A stretch of 64,000 nt of DNA, taken from the NCBI RefSeq assembly GCF_011045125.1, contig NZ_JAAKZF010000004.1, positions 62,001 to 126,000 on the forward strand, written 5' to 3'. Below, in pieces: positions 26,597 through 35,408 of the stretch; within the stretch, counting starts at the first letter, position 1, and the number at the start of each line of letters is the position of its first letter. Below the pieces are notes generated by a model that saw only the letters and a program-made list of their open reading frames with translations, had not been told where the DNA came from and searched no databases. The stretch is from Allomesorhizobium camelthorni. GTDB lineage: Bacteria > Pseudomonadota > Alphaproteobacteria > Rhizobiales > Rhizobiaceae. The position numbers and the translations under genes were made by a program.

Positions 26597-27610
26597 ATGC
26601 CGCGCAAGACCATGATCGAGGCGATCCGCGACGCCATGGACGTGTCGATGGGCAAGGACGACAACGTCGTCGTGTTCGGCGAGGATGTCGGCTATTTCGG
26701 CGGCGTTTTCCGCTGCACGCAGGGCCTGCAGCAGAAATACGGCGTCACCCGCTGCTTCGACGCGCCGATCAGCGAGCTTGGCATCGTCGGCGCGGCGATC
26801 GGCATGGCGGCCTATGGGCTCCGCCCCTGCGTGGAAGTGCAGTTCGCCGACTACGTCTATCCGGCCTACGACCAGATCGTCTCGGAGGCGGCGCGCATTC
26901 GCTACCGCTCCAACGGCGAGTTCACCTGCCCGATGGTCATCCGCATGCCGACCGGCGGCGGCATCTTCGGCGGCCAGACGCACAGCCAGAGCCCGGAGGC
27001 GCTGTTCACCCACGTCTCGGGCCTGAAGGTGGTGGTCCCTTCCAACCCGCACGACGCCAAGGGGCTGCTGATCGCCTCGATCGAGGATCCCGATCCGGTC
27101 ATCTTCCTGGAGCCGAAGCGGCTCTATAACGGCCCCTTCGATGGCCACCATGACCGTCCGGTGACGCCGTGGTCGAAGCATCCGCTCGGCGAAGTACCGG
27201 ACGGCCACTATTCCACCCCGCTCGGCAAGGCCGTGATCAGGCGGCAGGGCGCAGACGTCACCATCCTCGCCTACGGCACCATGGTCTATGTCGCCGAAGC
27301 GGCGGCCGAGGAAACCGGCATCGACGCCGAGATCATCGATCTGCGCACGCTCCTGCCGCTCGACCTCGATGCCATCGTCGCCTCGGTGAAAAAGACCGGG
27401 CGCTGCGTCGTCGTGCACGAGGCGACGCTGACCTCCGGCTTCGGCGCGGAACTGGCGGCGCTGGTGCAGCAGCATTGCTTCTACGAACTGGAAGCGCCGA
27501 TCGCCCGCGTAACCGGCTGGGACACGCCTTATCCGCACGCCCAGGAATGGGATTATTTTCCGGGTCCGGCCCGCGTCGGCCAGGCGCTGCGCGAAACGAT
27601 GGAAGCTTAG
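26597..27610 (+). CDS. bkdA2: Branched-chain 2-oxoacid dehydrogenase E1 component, beta subunit
   Basis: 337 residues, full length. Transketolase pyrimidine-binding domain (residues 5-180: VVVFGEDVGYFGGVFRCTQGL, with the conserved Glu that activates ThDP) and C-terminal transketolase domain (VTILAYGTMVYVAEAAAEE, IDLRTLLPLD). Forms the alpha2-beta2 E1 heterotetramer with the product of the preceding gene. ATG just after the bkdA1 stop, so translation is probably coupled. It is followed by a 204-bp gap filled by a palindromic repeat. Confidence 0.95.
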   Translation: MPRKTMIEAIRDAMDVSMGKDDNVVVFGEDVGYFGGVFRCTQGLQQKYGVTRCFDAPISELGIVGAAIGMAAYGLRPCVEVQFADYVYPAYDQIVSEAARIRYRSNGEFTCPMVIRMPTGGGIFGGQTHSQSPEALFTHVSGLKVVVPSNPHDAKGLLIASIEDPDPVIFLEPKRLYNGPFDGHHDRPVTPWSKHPLGEVPDGHYSTPLGKAVIRRQGADVTILAYGTMVYVAEAAAEETGIDAEIIDLRTLLPLDLDAIVASVKKTGRCVVVHEATLTSGFGAELAALVQQHCFYELEAPIARVTGWDTPYPHAQEWDYFPGPARVGQALRETMEA

Positions 27611-27644
27611 AAATGACCGCCGCCCCGTCGCATTTCAATCGCTC

Positions 27645-27780
27645 GTCACCCTTACCCTCTCCCCGTGAAGGACGGGGAGAGGGAGGCACCTGCGTCGCTG
27701 CCAATCGCCAACGTCGGAGACTGGCATCAGCGTTGACGCTCCCTCTCCCCGTCCTTCACGGGGAGAGGGTAAGGGTGAGG
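27645..27780. repeat. Mosaic palindromic repeat between bkdA2 and bkdB
   Basis: Arms TCACCCTTACCCTCTCCCCG and complement, each holding CTCTCCCCGTGAAGGACGGGGAGAG. The centre is about 55 bp. It lies inside the operon, so it is transcribed and can fold into one long hairpin. Confidence 0.85.
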
Positions 27781-27814
27781 GGCAGCGTCAACCTGTCCGG
27801 CAAGGGAGCCCAAC

Positions 27815-29179
27815 ATGGGTGAGCACACGATCAAACTCCCGGACGTCGGCGAAGGCGTGGCGGAGGCCGAGCTTGTCGAGTGGCACGTCAAGGTCGGCGA
27901 TCTGGTGCGCGAGGATTCGATCCTGGCCGCCGTCATGACCGACAAGGCGACGGTCGAAATCCCCTCGCCCGTCGACGGCGAGATAATTTGGCTGGGCGCG
28001 GAGATCGGCGACACGGTTGCGGTCGGCTCGCCGCTGATCCGGCTGAAGGTCGAAGGCGGCGCTGAGGCCGGCGAGAGCGAGCAGGCTGCCCGCGAGGAAG
28101 CCCTATCTGCCAAGCAGGATACCCCCACCCCTGCCCCCTCCCCTCAAGGGGGAGGGGAACAGGTGGAGCTGACCGCGCGCCAGCCAACCTTGGGCCGGGA
28201 AGCCGAGAAGATAGTGCGGGCAGAGTCCCCCTCCCCCTTGAGGGGAGGGGTTAGGGGTGGGGGTATACCGTCCAGACAGGTACCCTCGGGCGCGCCTCGC
28301 GCGGAGGGCGAAAAGCCGCTCGCAACGCCCGCCGTCCGTCTCCGGGCGAAGGAGGCGGGCGTGGACCTGCGCCAGGTTCCGGGCAGCGGCCCGGCCGGCC
28401 GCATCACCCACGAAGACCTCGACGCCTTCATCGCCCGTGGCCCGCAGGCGGCGCGTCCAACCGGCCTGCAGCGCAACGACATGGTCGAGGACATCAAGAT
28501 CGTCGGGCTGAGGCGCAAGATCGCGGAAAAGATGGCGCTGGCCAAATCGCGCATCCCGCACATCACCTATGTCGAGGAGATCGACGTGACGGCGCTGGAG
28601 GATTTGCGCGCGGCCCTCAACAAGGGCAAGCGCGCCGACCGGCCGAAGCTGACGGTGCTCCCCTTCCTGATGCGGGCGATGGTCAGGGCAATCGCCGAGC
28701 AGCCCGGCCTCAACGCCATTTTCGACGACGAGGCCGGCATCGTGCACCGACATGGCGGCGTTCATATCGGCATCGCCGCGCAGACCGCGTCGGGGCTGGT
28801 CGTGGCGGTCGTCAAGCACGCCGAGTCGCGAGATCTCTGGGATTGCGGCGCCGAGGTCAACCGGCTGGCCGAAGCGGCCAAGGCCGGTACGGCGACCCGC
28901 GAAGAACTGTCGGGCTCGACCATCACCATCACCTCGCTCGGCGCGATGGGCGGCGTTGCGACCACGCCGGTCATCAACCACCCGGAAGTGGCGATCGTTG
29001 GCGTCAACAAGATGATGGTTCGCCCTGTATGGGACGGCAACGCCTTCATCCCGCGCAAGATGATGAACCTGTCGTCGAGCTTCGACCACCGCGTCGTCGA
29101 CGGCTGGGACGCGGCGGTGTTCGTCCAGCGCATCAAGACGCTGCTGGAAACGCCGGCGCTGATTTTTGTAGAGGGGTGA
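27815..29179 (+). CDS. bkdB: Branched-chain 2-oxoacid dehydrogenase E2 (dihydrolipoamide acyltransferase)
   Basis: Core acyltransferase of the complex, 454 residues. N-terminal lipoyl domain (residues 4-78) with the lipoylated Lys in MTDKATVEIPSP. Peripheral subunit-binding domain at about 170-210 (ATPAVRLRAKEAGVDLRQVPGSGPAGRITHEDL). Catalytic domain 225-454 with the active-site SSSFDHRVVDGWDAA. The linker between lipoyl and binding domains (about residues 102-150: TPTPAPSPQGGGE ... SPSPLRGGVRGGG) is encoded by a palindromic repeat that also exists between genes elsewhere, so this copy was captured in frame in a flexible region. It should be tolerated, since the linker is naturally mobile. 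Confidence 0.95.
   Translation: MGEHTIKLPDVGEGVAEAELVEWHVKVGDLVREDSILAAVMTDKATVEIPSPVDGEIIWLGAEIGDTVAVGSPLIRLKVEGGAEAGESEQAAREEALSAKQDTPTPAPSPQGGGEQVELTARQPTLGREAEKIVRAESPSPLRGGVRGGGIPSRQVPSGAPRAEGEKPLATPAVRLRAKEAGVDLRQVPGSGPAGRITHEDLDAFIARGPQAARPTGLQRNDMVEDIKIVGLRRKIAEKMALAKSRIPHITYVEEIDVTALEDLRAALNKGKRADRPKLTVLPFLMRAMVRAIAEQPGLNAIFDDEAGIVHRHGGVHIGIAAQTASGLVVAVVKHAESRDLWDCGAEVNRLAEAAKAGTATREELSGSTITITSLGAMGGVATTPVINHPEVAIVGVNKMMVRPVWDGNAFIPRKMMNLSSSFDHRVVDGWDAAVFVQRIKTLLETPALIFVEG
28119..28266. repeat. Palindromic repeat inside the bkdB coding sequence
   Basis: Left arm ATACCCCCACCCCTGCCCCC... with CTCCCCTCAAGGGGGAGGGG; right arm the near-exact complement ending GGGGTTAGGGGTGGGGGTAT. The same arms flank the intergenic copy at 60547-60678. 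Here about 147 bp read through as part of the E2 linker. Confidence 0.9.
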
Positions 29180-29216
29180 TGGGGATGGCCGCCTTGAACC
29201 GTCAGCACTCCGTCGC

Positions 29217-29373
29217 GCCCCCCTCTGTCCTGCCGGACATCTCCCCCACAAGGGGGGAGATCAACTGCCACCGCAGCTTTCGCCAATCCTCAAGCTTTCA
29301 GAATAGAAGCCAACGCGGCGGCCGGCCAATCTCCCCCCTTGTGGGGGAGATGTCCGGCAGGACAGAGGGGGGC
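29217..29373. repeat. Mosaic palindromic repeat between bkdB and lpdV
   Basis: Arms GCCCCCCTCTGTCCTGCCGG...CTCCCCCACAAGGGGGGAGAT and the complement with GTGGGGGAGATGTCCGGCAG. Nearly the same arms as 22706-22874 with a different centre. Confidence 0.88.
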
Positions 29374-29411
29374 AACGTCGAGCGCCTCACATTGCAGGGG
29401 ACAGCAAGGCC

Positions 29412-30809
29412 ATGAAAGAAATCTCCTGCAAGCTTCTGGTCGTCGGCGCAGGTCCGGGAGGCTATGTCTGCGCGATCCGGGCGGGGCAGCTTGGCGTGGA
29501 TACCGTTATCGTCGAGGCGAAGAAGCCGGGCGGCACCTGCCTGACCGTCGGCTGCATCCCTTCCAAGGCGCTGATCCACGCGGCCGAGGAACTCGAGAAG
29601 GTCGTCCAAATGGCAGGCGGCAAGGGCCCGCTAGGCATCTCGCTGTCGACGCCCAAGCTCGACCTCGCAAAAACCGTCGCATGGAAGGACGGCATCGTTG
29701 GACGGCTGACCGGCGGGGTGTCAGGTCTCTTGAAGAAGGCCAAGGTGAAGACAGTTCATGGCTGGGCCAGATTCCGGGACGGCAAGACGGTGGAGGTCGA
29801 GACCGAAACCGGTATCCAGATAATCCGCGCCGAGACGGTGGTGATCGCCACCGGCTCCAACTCGGTGGAACTGCCTTCCCTGCCCTTCGGCGGTCCTGTG
29901 ATTTCATCGACCGAGGCGCTGGCGCTGAGCAAATTGCCGGAGAAGCTGGTGGTGGTCGGCGGCGGCTATATCGGGCTGGAGCTAGGCACGGCCTTCGCCA
30001 AGCTTGGTTCGAAGGTGAGCGTCGTCGAGGCCGAGCCGCGCATCCTGCCGCAATACGACCCCGAACTGACCCGTCCGGTCGCCAAGCGGCTAGGGGAACT
30101 CGGCATCGAGGTGCTGACCGGGGTGAAGGCAAAGGGTCTTTCGGCCAAGCGTGACGCGCTGCTGGTCGAGGCGGCCGATGGTACGGAGAAACGGCTGGCA
30201 GCCGACAAGGTGCTGGTGACGGTCGGGCGCAAGCCGGCGACCGATGGCTGGGGGCTCGAAGAACTCGTCCTCGACCGCAACGGCAGTTCCATCCGCATAG
30301 ACGACCAGTGCCGCACTTCGATGCGTGGCGTCTATGCGATCGGTGACGTAACCGGCGAGCCGATGCTGGCGCACCGCGCCATGGCGCAGGGTGAGATGGT
30401 CGCCGAGATGGTCGCCGGCCACAAACGGAGCTGGGACAAACGCTGCATCCCGGCGATCTGCTTCACCGACCCGGAAGTGGTGACCGCCGGCCTGTCGCCC
30501 GACGAAGCGAGGAAGGCCGGCCGCGAGATCAAGGTTGGGCAGTTTCCGTTCTCGGCCAATGGCCGTGCCATGACCAAGCTTGGCGAGGAAGGCTTCGTCC
30601 GCGTCGTGGCCCGCGCCGACAATCATGTCGTGCTCGGCATCCAGGCCGTCGGACACGGCGTTTCCGAGCTGTCGACCGCCTTCGGCCTGGCAATTGAGAT
30701 GGGTGCGCGCCTGGAGGACATCGCCGGCACGATCCACGCGCACCCGACACAGGGCGAGGGTTTTCAGGAAGCCGCGCTCAAGGCGCTGGGGCATGCGCTG
30801 CATATTTGA
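29412..30809 (+). CDS. lpdV: Dihydrolipoamide dehydrogenase (E3) of the branched-chain complex
   Basis: FAD flavoprotein that reoxidises the lipoyl arm of E2, reducing NAD. 465 residues. FAD fold at the N-terminus ([19 protein letters not shown]), redox disulfide [14 protein letters not shown] (about residues 40-53), NAD fold ([20 protein letters not shown]), second FAD motif ([18 protein letters not shown]), and a C-terminal interface with the catalytic His in HAHPTQGEG. It closes the bkd operon, so it is the dedicated E3 and not necessarily the cell's main Lpd. Ends convergent to the aldehyde dehydrogenase gene. Confidence 0.94.
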   Translation: MKEISCKLLVVGAGPGGYVCAIRAGQLGVDTVIVEAKKPGGTCLTVGCIPSKALIHAAEELEKVVQMAGGKGPLGISLSTPKLDLAKTVAWKDGIVGRLTGGVSGLLKKAKVKTVHGWARFRDGKTVEVETETGIQIIRAETVVIATGSNSVELPSLPFGGPVISSTEALALSKLPEKLVVVGGGYIGLELGTAFAKLGSKVSVVEAEPRILPQYDPELTRPVAKRLGELGIEVLTGVKAKGLSAKRDALLVEAADGTEKRLAADKVLVTVGRKPATDGWGLEELVLDRNGSSIRIDDQCRTSMRGVYAIGDVTGEPMLAHRAMAQGEMVAEMVAGHKRSWDKRCIPAICFTDPEVVTAGLSPDEARKAGREIKVGQFPFSANGRAMTKLGEEGFVRVVARADNHVVLGIQAVGHGVSELSTAFGLAIEMGARLEDIAGTIHAHPTQGEGFQEAALKALGHALHI

Positions 30810-30836
30810 GGGGCTTACAGACTAATCCCGCCCCGG

Positions 30837-30895
30837 CAGTGCCGCCCCTCATCCGCCTGCCGGCACCTTCTCCCCGTATAGAGACGGGGAAGGGG
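30837..30895. repeat. Half-copy of a mosaic palindromic repeat
   Basis: CAGTGCCGCCCCTCATCCGC...CACCTTCTCCCCGTATAGAGACGGGG, matching the left arm of 6420-6590 but without a right arm. It lies between the convergent lpdV and aldehyde dehydrogenase genes. Confidence 0.7.
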
Positions 30896-30900
30896 GAACT

Positions 30901-32328
30901 TCACTCCCCGTATCCCACGATGCCCTTGATCTCGAGAAAATCGTGGATGGCCCAGTCGGCATATTCGCGGCCGTTGCCGGACTGCTTGTAGCCGCCGAAG
31001 GGAGCGAAAGTGTCCCATTCCGGGTAGTTGAGGTAGACGGAGCCGGCGCGCATTTTTGACGCCACGCGGCGGGCGCGCTCGATGTTCTCAGACTGGACGT
31101 AGGCGGCGAGGCCGTAGACCGTGTCGTTGGCGATGCGGATCGCATCCTCCTCGTCCTGGTAGGACATGATCGAAAGCACCGGCCCGAAGATCTCCTCGCG
31201 CGCGGTGGTCATTTCGGGCGTGACGTGGCCGAATACGGTCGGCCGCACATAATAGCCGCGGTTGAGGTTTTCGGGACGGCCCGGTCCGCCAGTCACCAAT
31301 GTCGCGCCTTCCGAAATGCCGCTTTCGATGAGCCGCTGGATCTTGTCGTATTGAAGCTGGCTGACCACCGGCCCGAGTTTGGTGTCGGGCGAGCGTGGAT
31401 CGCCGACATTATGGGCTTCGGCGGCTTCCTTCGCCACCGCCAGTGCCTCGTCGTGGCGTTCGGCGGGAACCAGCATACGGGTCGGCGCATCGCAGGACTG
31501 GCCGCTATTGCCGAAGCAGCCATTGACGCCCTCGCGCACCGCATGGGCGAAATTCGCGTCGGGCAGGATGATGTTGGGCGACTTGCCGCCGAGTTCCTGC
31601 GCCACGCGCTTGACTGTATCGGCGGCGGTCTTGGCCACGATGATGCCGGCGCGGGTCGAGCCGGTGAACGACACCATGTCGACGTCGGGATGGCCGGCCA
31701 TGACCTGCCCGACATCGGGGCCGGTGCCGTTGACAAGATTGAAGACGCCTTTGGGAACGCCGGCCTCATGCATGATCTCGGCGAAGACGATGCCGCTGAT
31801 CGGCGCGATCTCGGAGGGCTTGAGCACCACAGTGCAGCCGGCGGCTATGGCAGGCGCGACCTTGCAGACGATCTGGTTGAGCGGCCAGTTCCACGGCGTG
31901 ATCAGTGCGCAGACGCCGATCGGCTCCTTGACAACCATGGTCGCGCCGCGCTTCTCGCTGAATTCATAGTCTTCCAGCGCCTTGATGGTCGATTCCATAT
32001 GCGCCCGGCCGGCCCAGGCCTGCGCCTCGCGGGCCCAGGTGATCGGCGCGCCCATTTCCTGCGAAATCGCTTGCGCCACGTCCTCGTAACGCCTGTTGTA
32101 GACTTCCAGAACCTTGCGCAGCAGCGCCAGACGCTCTTCCCTGGAGGTCTGCGAGAAGCTCGCAAACGCCGCGCGGGCAGCAGCGACCGCCCTGTCGACA
32201 TCGGCCTTCGAGCCGACGGAAATCGCGGTGTAGGCTTCCTCGGTCGACGGGTCGATCACGTCGAGCGTCGCCGGGGCGACCGGAGAAACCCATTTGCCGT
32301 CGATATAGAAGTTCAGATGATTGCTCAT
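30901..32328 (-). CDS. Aldehyde dehydrogenase family protein (NAD-dependent)
   Basis: 475 residues from ATG 32328 (GGAG upstream); a longer frame to 32382 has no ribosome site. Conserved ALDH motifs: PWNWPLNQIVCKVAPAIAAG, FTGSTRAGIIV at the coenzyme site, ELGGKSPNI (general-base Glu), NSGQSCDAPTR (catalytic Cys), and EEIFGPVLSI. It oxidises an aldehyde to the acid. Its neighbour is an acetylpolyamine-deacetylase-like enzyme on the same strand, and a polyamine transporter follows across the divergent gene; this suggests an aminoaldehyde (for example 4-aminobutanal or its acetyl form) as substrate. That assignment is inference; family members with GQSC have varied substrates. Confidence 0.88.
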   Translation of the reverse strand: MSNHLNFYIDGKWVSPVAPATLDVIDPSTEEAYTAISVGSKADVDRAVAAARAAFASFSQTSREERLALLRKVLEVYNRRYEDVAQAISQEMGAPITWAREAQAWAGRAHMESTIKALEDYEFSEKRGATMVVKEPIGVCALITPWNWPLNQIVCKVAPAIAAGCTVVLKPSEIAPISGIVFAEIMHEAGVPKGVFNLVNGTGPDVGQVMAGHPDVDMVSFTGSTRAGIIVAKTAADTVKRVAQELGGKSPNIILPDANFAHAVREGVNGCFGNSGQSCDAPTRMLVPAERHDEALAVAKEAAEAHNVGDPRSPDTKLGPVVSQLQYDKIQRLIESGISEGATLVTGGPGRPENLNRGYYVRPTVFGHVTPEMTTAREEIFGPVLSIMSYQDEEDAIRIANDTVYGLAAYVQSENIERARRVASKMRAGSVYLNYPEWDTFAPFGGYKQSGNGREYADWAIHDFLEIKGIVGYGE

Positions 32329-32427
32329 GCTCGGTGCTCCGGTGGGTTTCGGGGAAGTATGGCCGAGATAGCGCCTGCTCAATGGCTCATATCCGGCGCA
32401 TGGTTTAGGAAAAAGGCCGGAGGCGGC

Positions 32428-33459
32428 TCAACCGCCCTCGAAGCCGGTGAGCACGCCGACGGCATTGATTCCGATCTCGTCGACCGCATAGCCGCCTTCC
32501 ATGACGAACAGCGTCGGCAGGCCGAGCGCGGCGATCCTCCTGCCGATCTTTGGATAGTCCGCGCTTTTCAGCTTGAACCGGCTGATCGGGTCTTTTTCAA
32601 ACGTATCGACGCCGAGCGACACGACCACGACCTCTGGACGATACGCCTGGAGCTTGGCGCAGGCATCGTCGAGCGCAGCACCCCAGCTTTCCCAGTCCGT
32701 GCCGAATGGCATCGGATAATTATGATTGAACCCTTCGCCCTCGCCTGCGCCGCACTCGTCGGCATGGCCGAGGAAGAATGGATATTCGGTCATCGGATCG
32801 CCATGCAAATTGAGCACCTGCACGTCGCCGCGCTTGTAGAAAATCTCCTGTGTGCCATTGCCGTGATGATAGTCGACGTCGAGGATCGAGACGCGCGCCG
32901 CGCCCTGGTCGCGGAACCATTGCGCGGCGACGGCGGCGTTGTTGATGTAGCAATAGCCGCCCATGAACGCCGCCCCGGCATGGTGGCCCGGCGGGCGGCA
33001 GAGCGCGAAGGCCGCGCGCTCGCCTGCCTTGACGATGTCGGCTGCCGTCATCGCCACGTCGTAGGACGATTTGATCGCCTCCCAGGTACCCTCCACGAAG
33101 CTGGCGCCGCCGTCGAAGGAGTAGAAGCCGAGCAGCGCGTCGATGGTTTTGGGCCGGACATCGCCGCGCAGGCCGCGCGTCGGCCAGGTGAACGGGATCG
33201 CCGAGCCGGATTTGCCGGATGCCTCCCAGAGCGGCCAGACGGTCGGCAGGAAATCGAGATAGTCCTGCCGGTGGACGCGCGCCGCGGCAGCGAGATCGTG
33301 CGTCTCGGGCGCAAGGATGGGGCCTAGCCCCTCGGCTTCGACGCGCGCCCTGACGATCTCGGCGCGGGACGGCTTTTCGAAGCCGGGCACGATCGCGCCG
33401 GCCACCAGTTCCATCTGCCCGCCATGGCCGGCATGCAGCGGCGAAAATACAGTCTTCAT
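32428..33459 (-). CDS. Histone deacetylase-superfamily amidohydrolase (acetylpolyamine amidohydrolase-like)
   Basis: Zinc deacetylase of 343 residues from ATG 33459 (GAGGGC upstream). Zinc and catalytic motifs of the arginase/deacetylase fold: CRPPGHHAGAAFMGGYCYINN (catalytic His pair), SILDVDYHHGNGTQEIFY (Asp and His zinc ligands), and EGGYAVDEIG at the C-terminus (catalytic Tyr region GGY). The length matches bacterial acetylpolyamine amidohydrolases such as Mycoplana ramosa AphA. It should release acetate from acetylputrescine or related amines; acetoin utilisation-type proteins (AcuC) are the alternative but are less likely beside an aldehyde dehydrogenase and a polyamine-type importer. 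A 99-bp gap leads to the aldehyde dehydrogenase. Confidence 0.88.
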   Translation of the reverse strand: MKTVFSPLHAGHGGQMELVAGAIVPGFEKPSRAEIVRARVEAEGLGPILAPETHDLAAAARVHRQDYLDFLPTVWPLWEASGKSGSAIPFTWPTRGLRGDVRPKTIDALLGFYSFDGGASFVEGTWEAIKSSYDVAMTAADIVKAGERAAFALCRPPGHHAGAAFMGGYCYINNAAVAAQWFRDQGAARVSILDVDYHHGNGTQEIFYKRGDVQVLNLHGDPMTEYPFFLGHADECGAGEGEGFNHNYPMPFGTDWESWGAALDDACAKLQAYRPEVVVVSLGVDTFEKDPISRFKLKSADYPKIGRRIAALGLPTLFVMEGGYAVDEIGINAVGVLTGFEGG

Positions 33460-33601
33460 GGATGCCCTCTTGGCTGTTCGCCGCGAACCTAGCCGCAGGC
33501 GCTGGCACTTCACAAGCGCCGGCCTTGGGCCAAGGCCGATCTTCCGTCTGGTCTGGCGTTTGGACACGAGGCAGTGCTAGCCTCCTGACAACGGAGCCTT
33601 C

Positions 33602-35263
33602 ATGACCTTCGCAGACCTGATCGTCACCAATGCGCGCGTCCTCACGATGGACAGCGAAAACCCCGCCGCCGAGGCTATTGCCGTCAAGGACGGCCTGATC
33701 CTGTCGGTAGGGGACCGGCGCTCGGTACTTGAGGCGCGAGGGCCGGCCACAAAAGTGATCGACGCTGGCGGCGGTTCGGCTATCCCGGGCTTCATCGAAG
33801 CGCATATGCACCTTTTCTCGGGCGCAGCCGAGCTTGCGCATCTGCAGCTTGCCGGCATTGCCGGGTTCGATGCCCTGCAAAGCGCGATCCGCGGCTACGC
33901 GGCGTCCAATCCGGACAGGAAAATGCTGGTCGGCCAGGGCGTCGACTATACGGTGCTGGGAAGCGAGCGCGTCACCCGCAATCATCTCGATCGCATCCTG
34001 CCCGACCGCCCCTTCGTCATGGGCGCGCCGGACCATCACACCATGTGGGCCAACACCAAAGCGCTGGAGATGGCTGGCATCTTGCACGGCAAGGCGCTCG
34101 GCCCCGGCAACGAGATCGTCATGGGCGAAGACGGCCTTGCCGAGGGCGAGTTGCGCGAAGGCGAGGCGTTCGGTCCGGTCGTGGCGCTGGCCGGCGAAGA
34201 GCGCGCGCGGCTCGGTCTGTCAACCGGGGGCGAGCCGGATCCTGCGCCGACGCCGGAGGAACGCGCCGCCGACCGAGACATTTTGCGGCGCGGACTCGCC
34301 TGGTGCGCCAGGCACGGCATCACCTCCATCCAGAACATGGACGGCAATCTCTATCAGCTCGAACTGCTTTCCGAGATCGAGGCAGAGGGCGGGCTGGTCT
34401 GCCGCGTGAAAATTCCGTTCCACTACAAGAACTTCATGACACTCGACATGCTCGAGAAGGCGTCCGCCATGGCCGAGCGCTACGACAGCGAGTGGCTGTC
34501 GTCCGGCATGGTCAAGGTCTTCTACGACGGCGTCCTGGATAGCTGGACGGCGGTGATGGTCGAGCCCTATGCCGACCGGCCGGACTGGCGTGGCGAGCCG
34601 CTGTTTTCGCCGGAAGAGTTCGCCGAAATCGCCATCGAAGCCGACCGTCGCGGCCTGCAGATCGCCGTGCATGCCATCGGCGATGGAGCAGTGCGCGCGG
34701 TGCTCGACGGCTATGAGGCGGCGCAGAAGAAGAACGGCCGGCGCGACAGCCGCCACCGCATCGAGCATATCGAGGTGACGACGGAGGCCGACGTGCCGCG
34801 CTTCGCGGAACTCGGCGTCATCGCCTCGATGCAGCCGCCGCATCCGCCCGGCGCCATGGGCCTGCCGCTCGAACCGACGATTTCGCGCATCGGCCGCAAG
34901 CGCTGGCCGCTGAGCTACGCCTGGCGCACGCTGAAGGACGCGGGCGCGCATGTCGTCTTCGCCTCCGACTGGCCGGTTTCGCCGATCGACCCGATTGCCG
35001 GCATCCAGGCGGCGGTGCTGCGCAAGCCTTGGGCAGAAGGCATGCCGGACCAGCACTTTTCGCTGCACGAGGCGCTGGCCAGCTACACGGTGGAAGGCGC
35101 CTATGCCGGTTTCATGGAACACCGCAAAGGCATGCTGAAGCCTGGCTATCTAGCCGATATCGCTGTGCTTTCCGGCGATATCGAAAAGACCGCGCCCGAG
35201 GCGCTGCACGCCATCCGCGTTGCGACCACGATCTGCGGCGGAAGAATCACCTGGCAGCACTGA
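33602..35263 (+). CDS. YtcJ-family metal-dependent amidohydrolase
   Basis: 553 residues. Amidohydrolase_3 fold: a small beta domain from both termini (LIVTNARVLTMDSENPAAEA; KPGYLADIAVLSGD) around a metal barrel with GFIEAHMHLF (HxH metal ligands), QIAVHAIGDGAVRAVLDGYE, HRIEHIE and FASDWPVSP (Asp). It hydrolyses an amide, probably of a small organic nitrogen compound; exoenzyme LaaJ/YtcJ relatives have varied substrates, so none is assigned. No signal peptide, so cytoplasmic. CGGAG precedes the ATG. Divergent from the deacetylase gene, and its stop overlaps the start of the sigma-54 promoter of the transporter operon. Confidence 0.88.
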   Translation: MTFADLIVTNARVLTMDSENPAAEAIAVKDGLILSVGDRRSVLEARGPATKVIDAGGGSAIPGFIEAHMHLFSGAAELAHLQLAGIAGFDALQSAIRGYAASNPDRKMLVGQGVDYTVLGSERVTRNHLDRILPDRPFVMGAPDHHTMWANTKALEMAGILHGKALGPGNEIVMGEDGLAEGELREGEAFGPVVALAGEERARLGLSTGGEPDPAPTPEERAADRDILRRGLAWCARHGITSIQNMDGNLYQLELLSEIEAEGGLVCRVKIPFHYKNFMTLDMLEKASAMAERYDSEWLSSGMVKVFYDGVLDSWTAVMVEPYADRPDWRGEPLFSPEEFAEIAIEADRRGLQIAVHAIGDGAVRAVLDGYEAAQKKNGRRDSRHRIEHIEVTTEADVPRFAELGVIASMQPPHPPGAMGLPLEPTISRIGRKRWPLSYAWRTLKDAGAHVVFASDWPVSPIDPIAGIQAAVLRKPWAEGMPDQHFSLHEALASYTVEGAYAGFMEHRKGMLKPGYLADIAVLSGDIEKTAPEALHAIRVATTICGGRITWQH

Positions 35264-35279
35264 TGGCACGGCGTTTGCA
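35264..35279 (+). promoter_or_regulatory. Sigma-54 (RpoN) -24/-12 promoter upstream of the polyamine transporter
   Basis: TGGCACG (35264-35270), four bases GCGT, TTGCA (35275-35279). This is an exact match to the consensus TGGCACG-N4-TTGCW, including the invariant GG and GC with ten-base spacing. It begins right after the amidohydrolase stop codon and 130 bp before the first transporter gene, so it would drive that operon under an enhancer-binding activator, most likely for nitrogen control. An activator site was not identified. Confidence 0.65.
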
Positions 35280-35408
35280 TGGCGATAGGGGCGCGTTGAA
35301 TCGCGGTTCAGAAGGCCGGTTGCCAAGCATGCCGGCATGTGATGACAATTGAAACGGGAACACCGCCCGGCCGCAAAGAGCCGGGATGGACAATGAGCGG
35401 GGCGTTTT

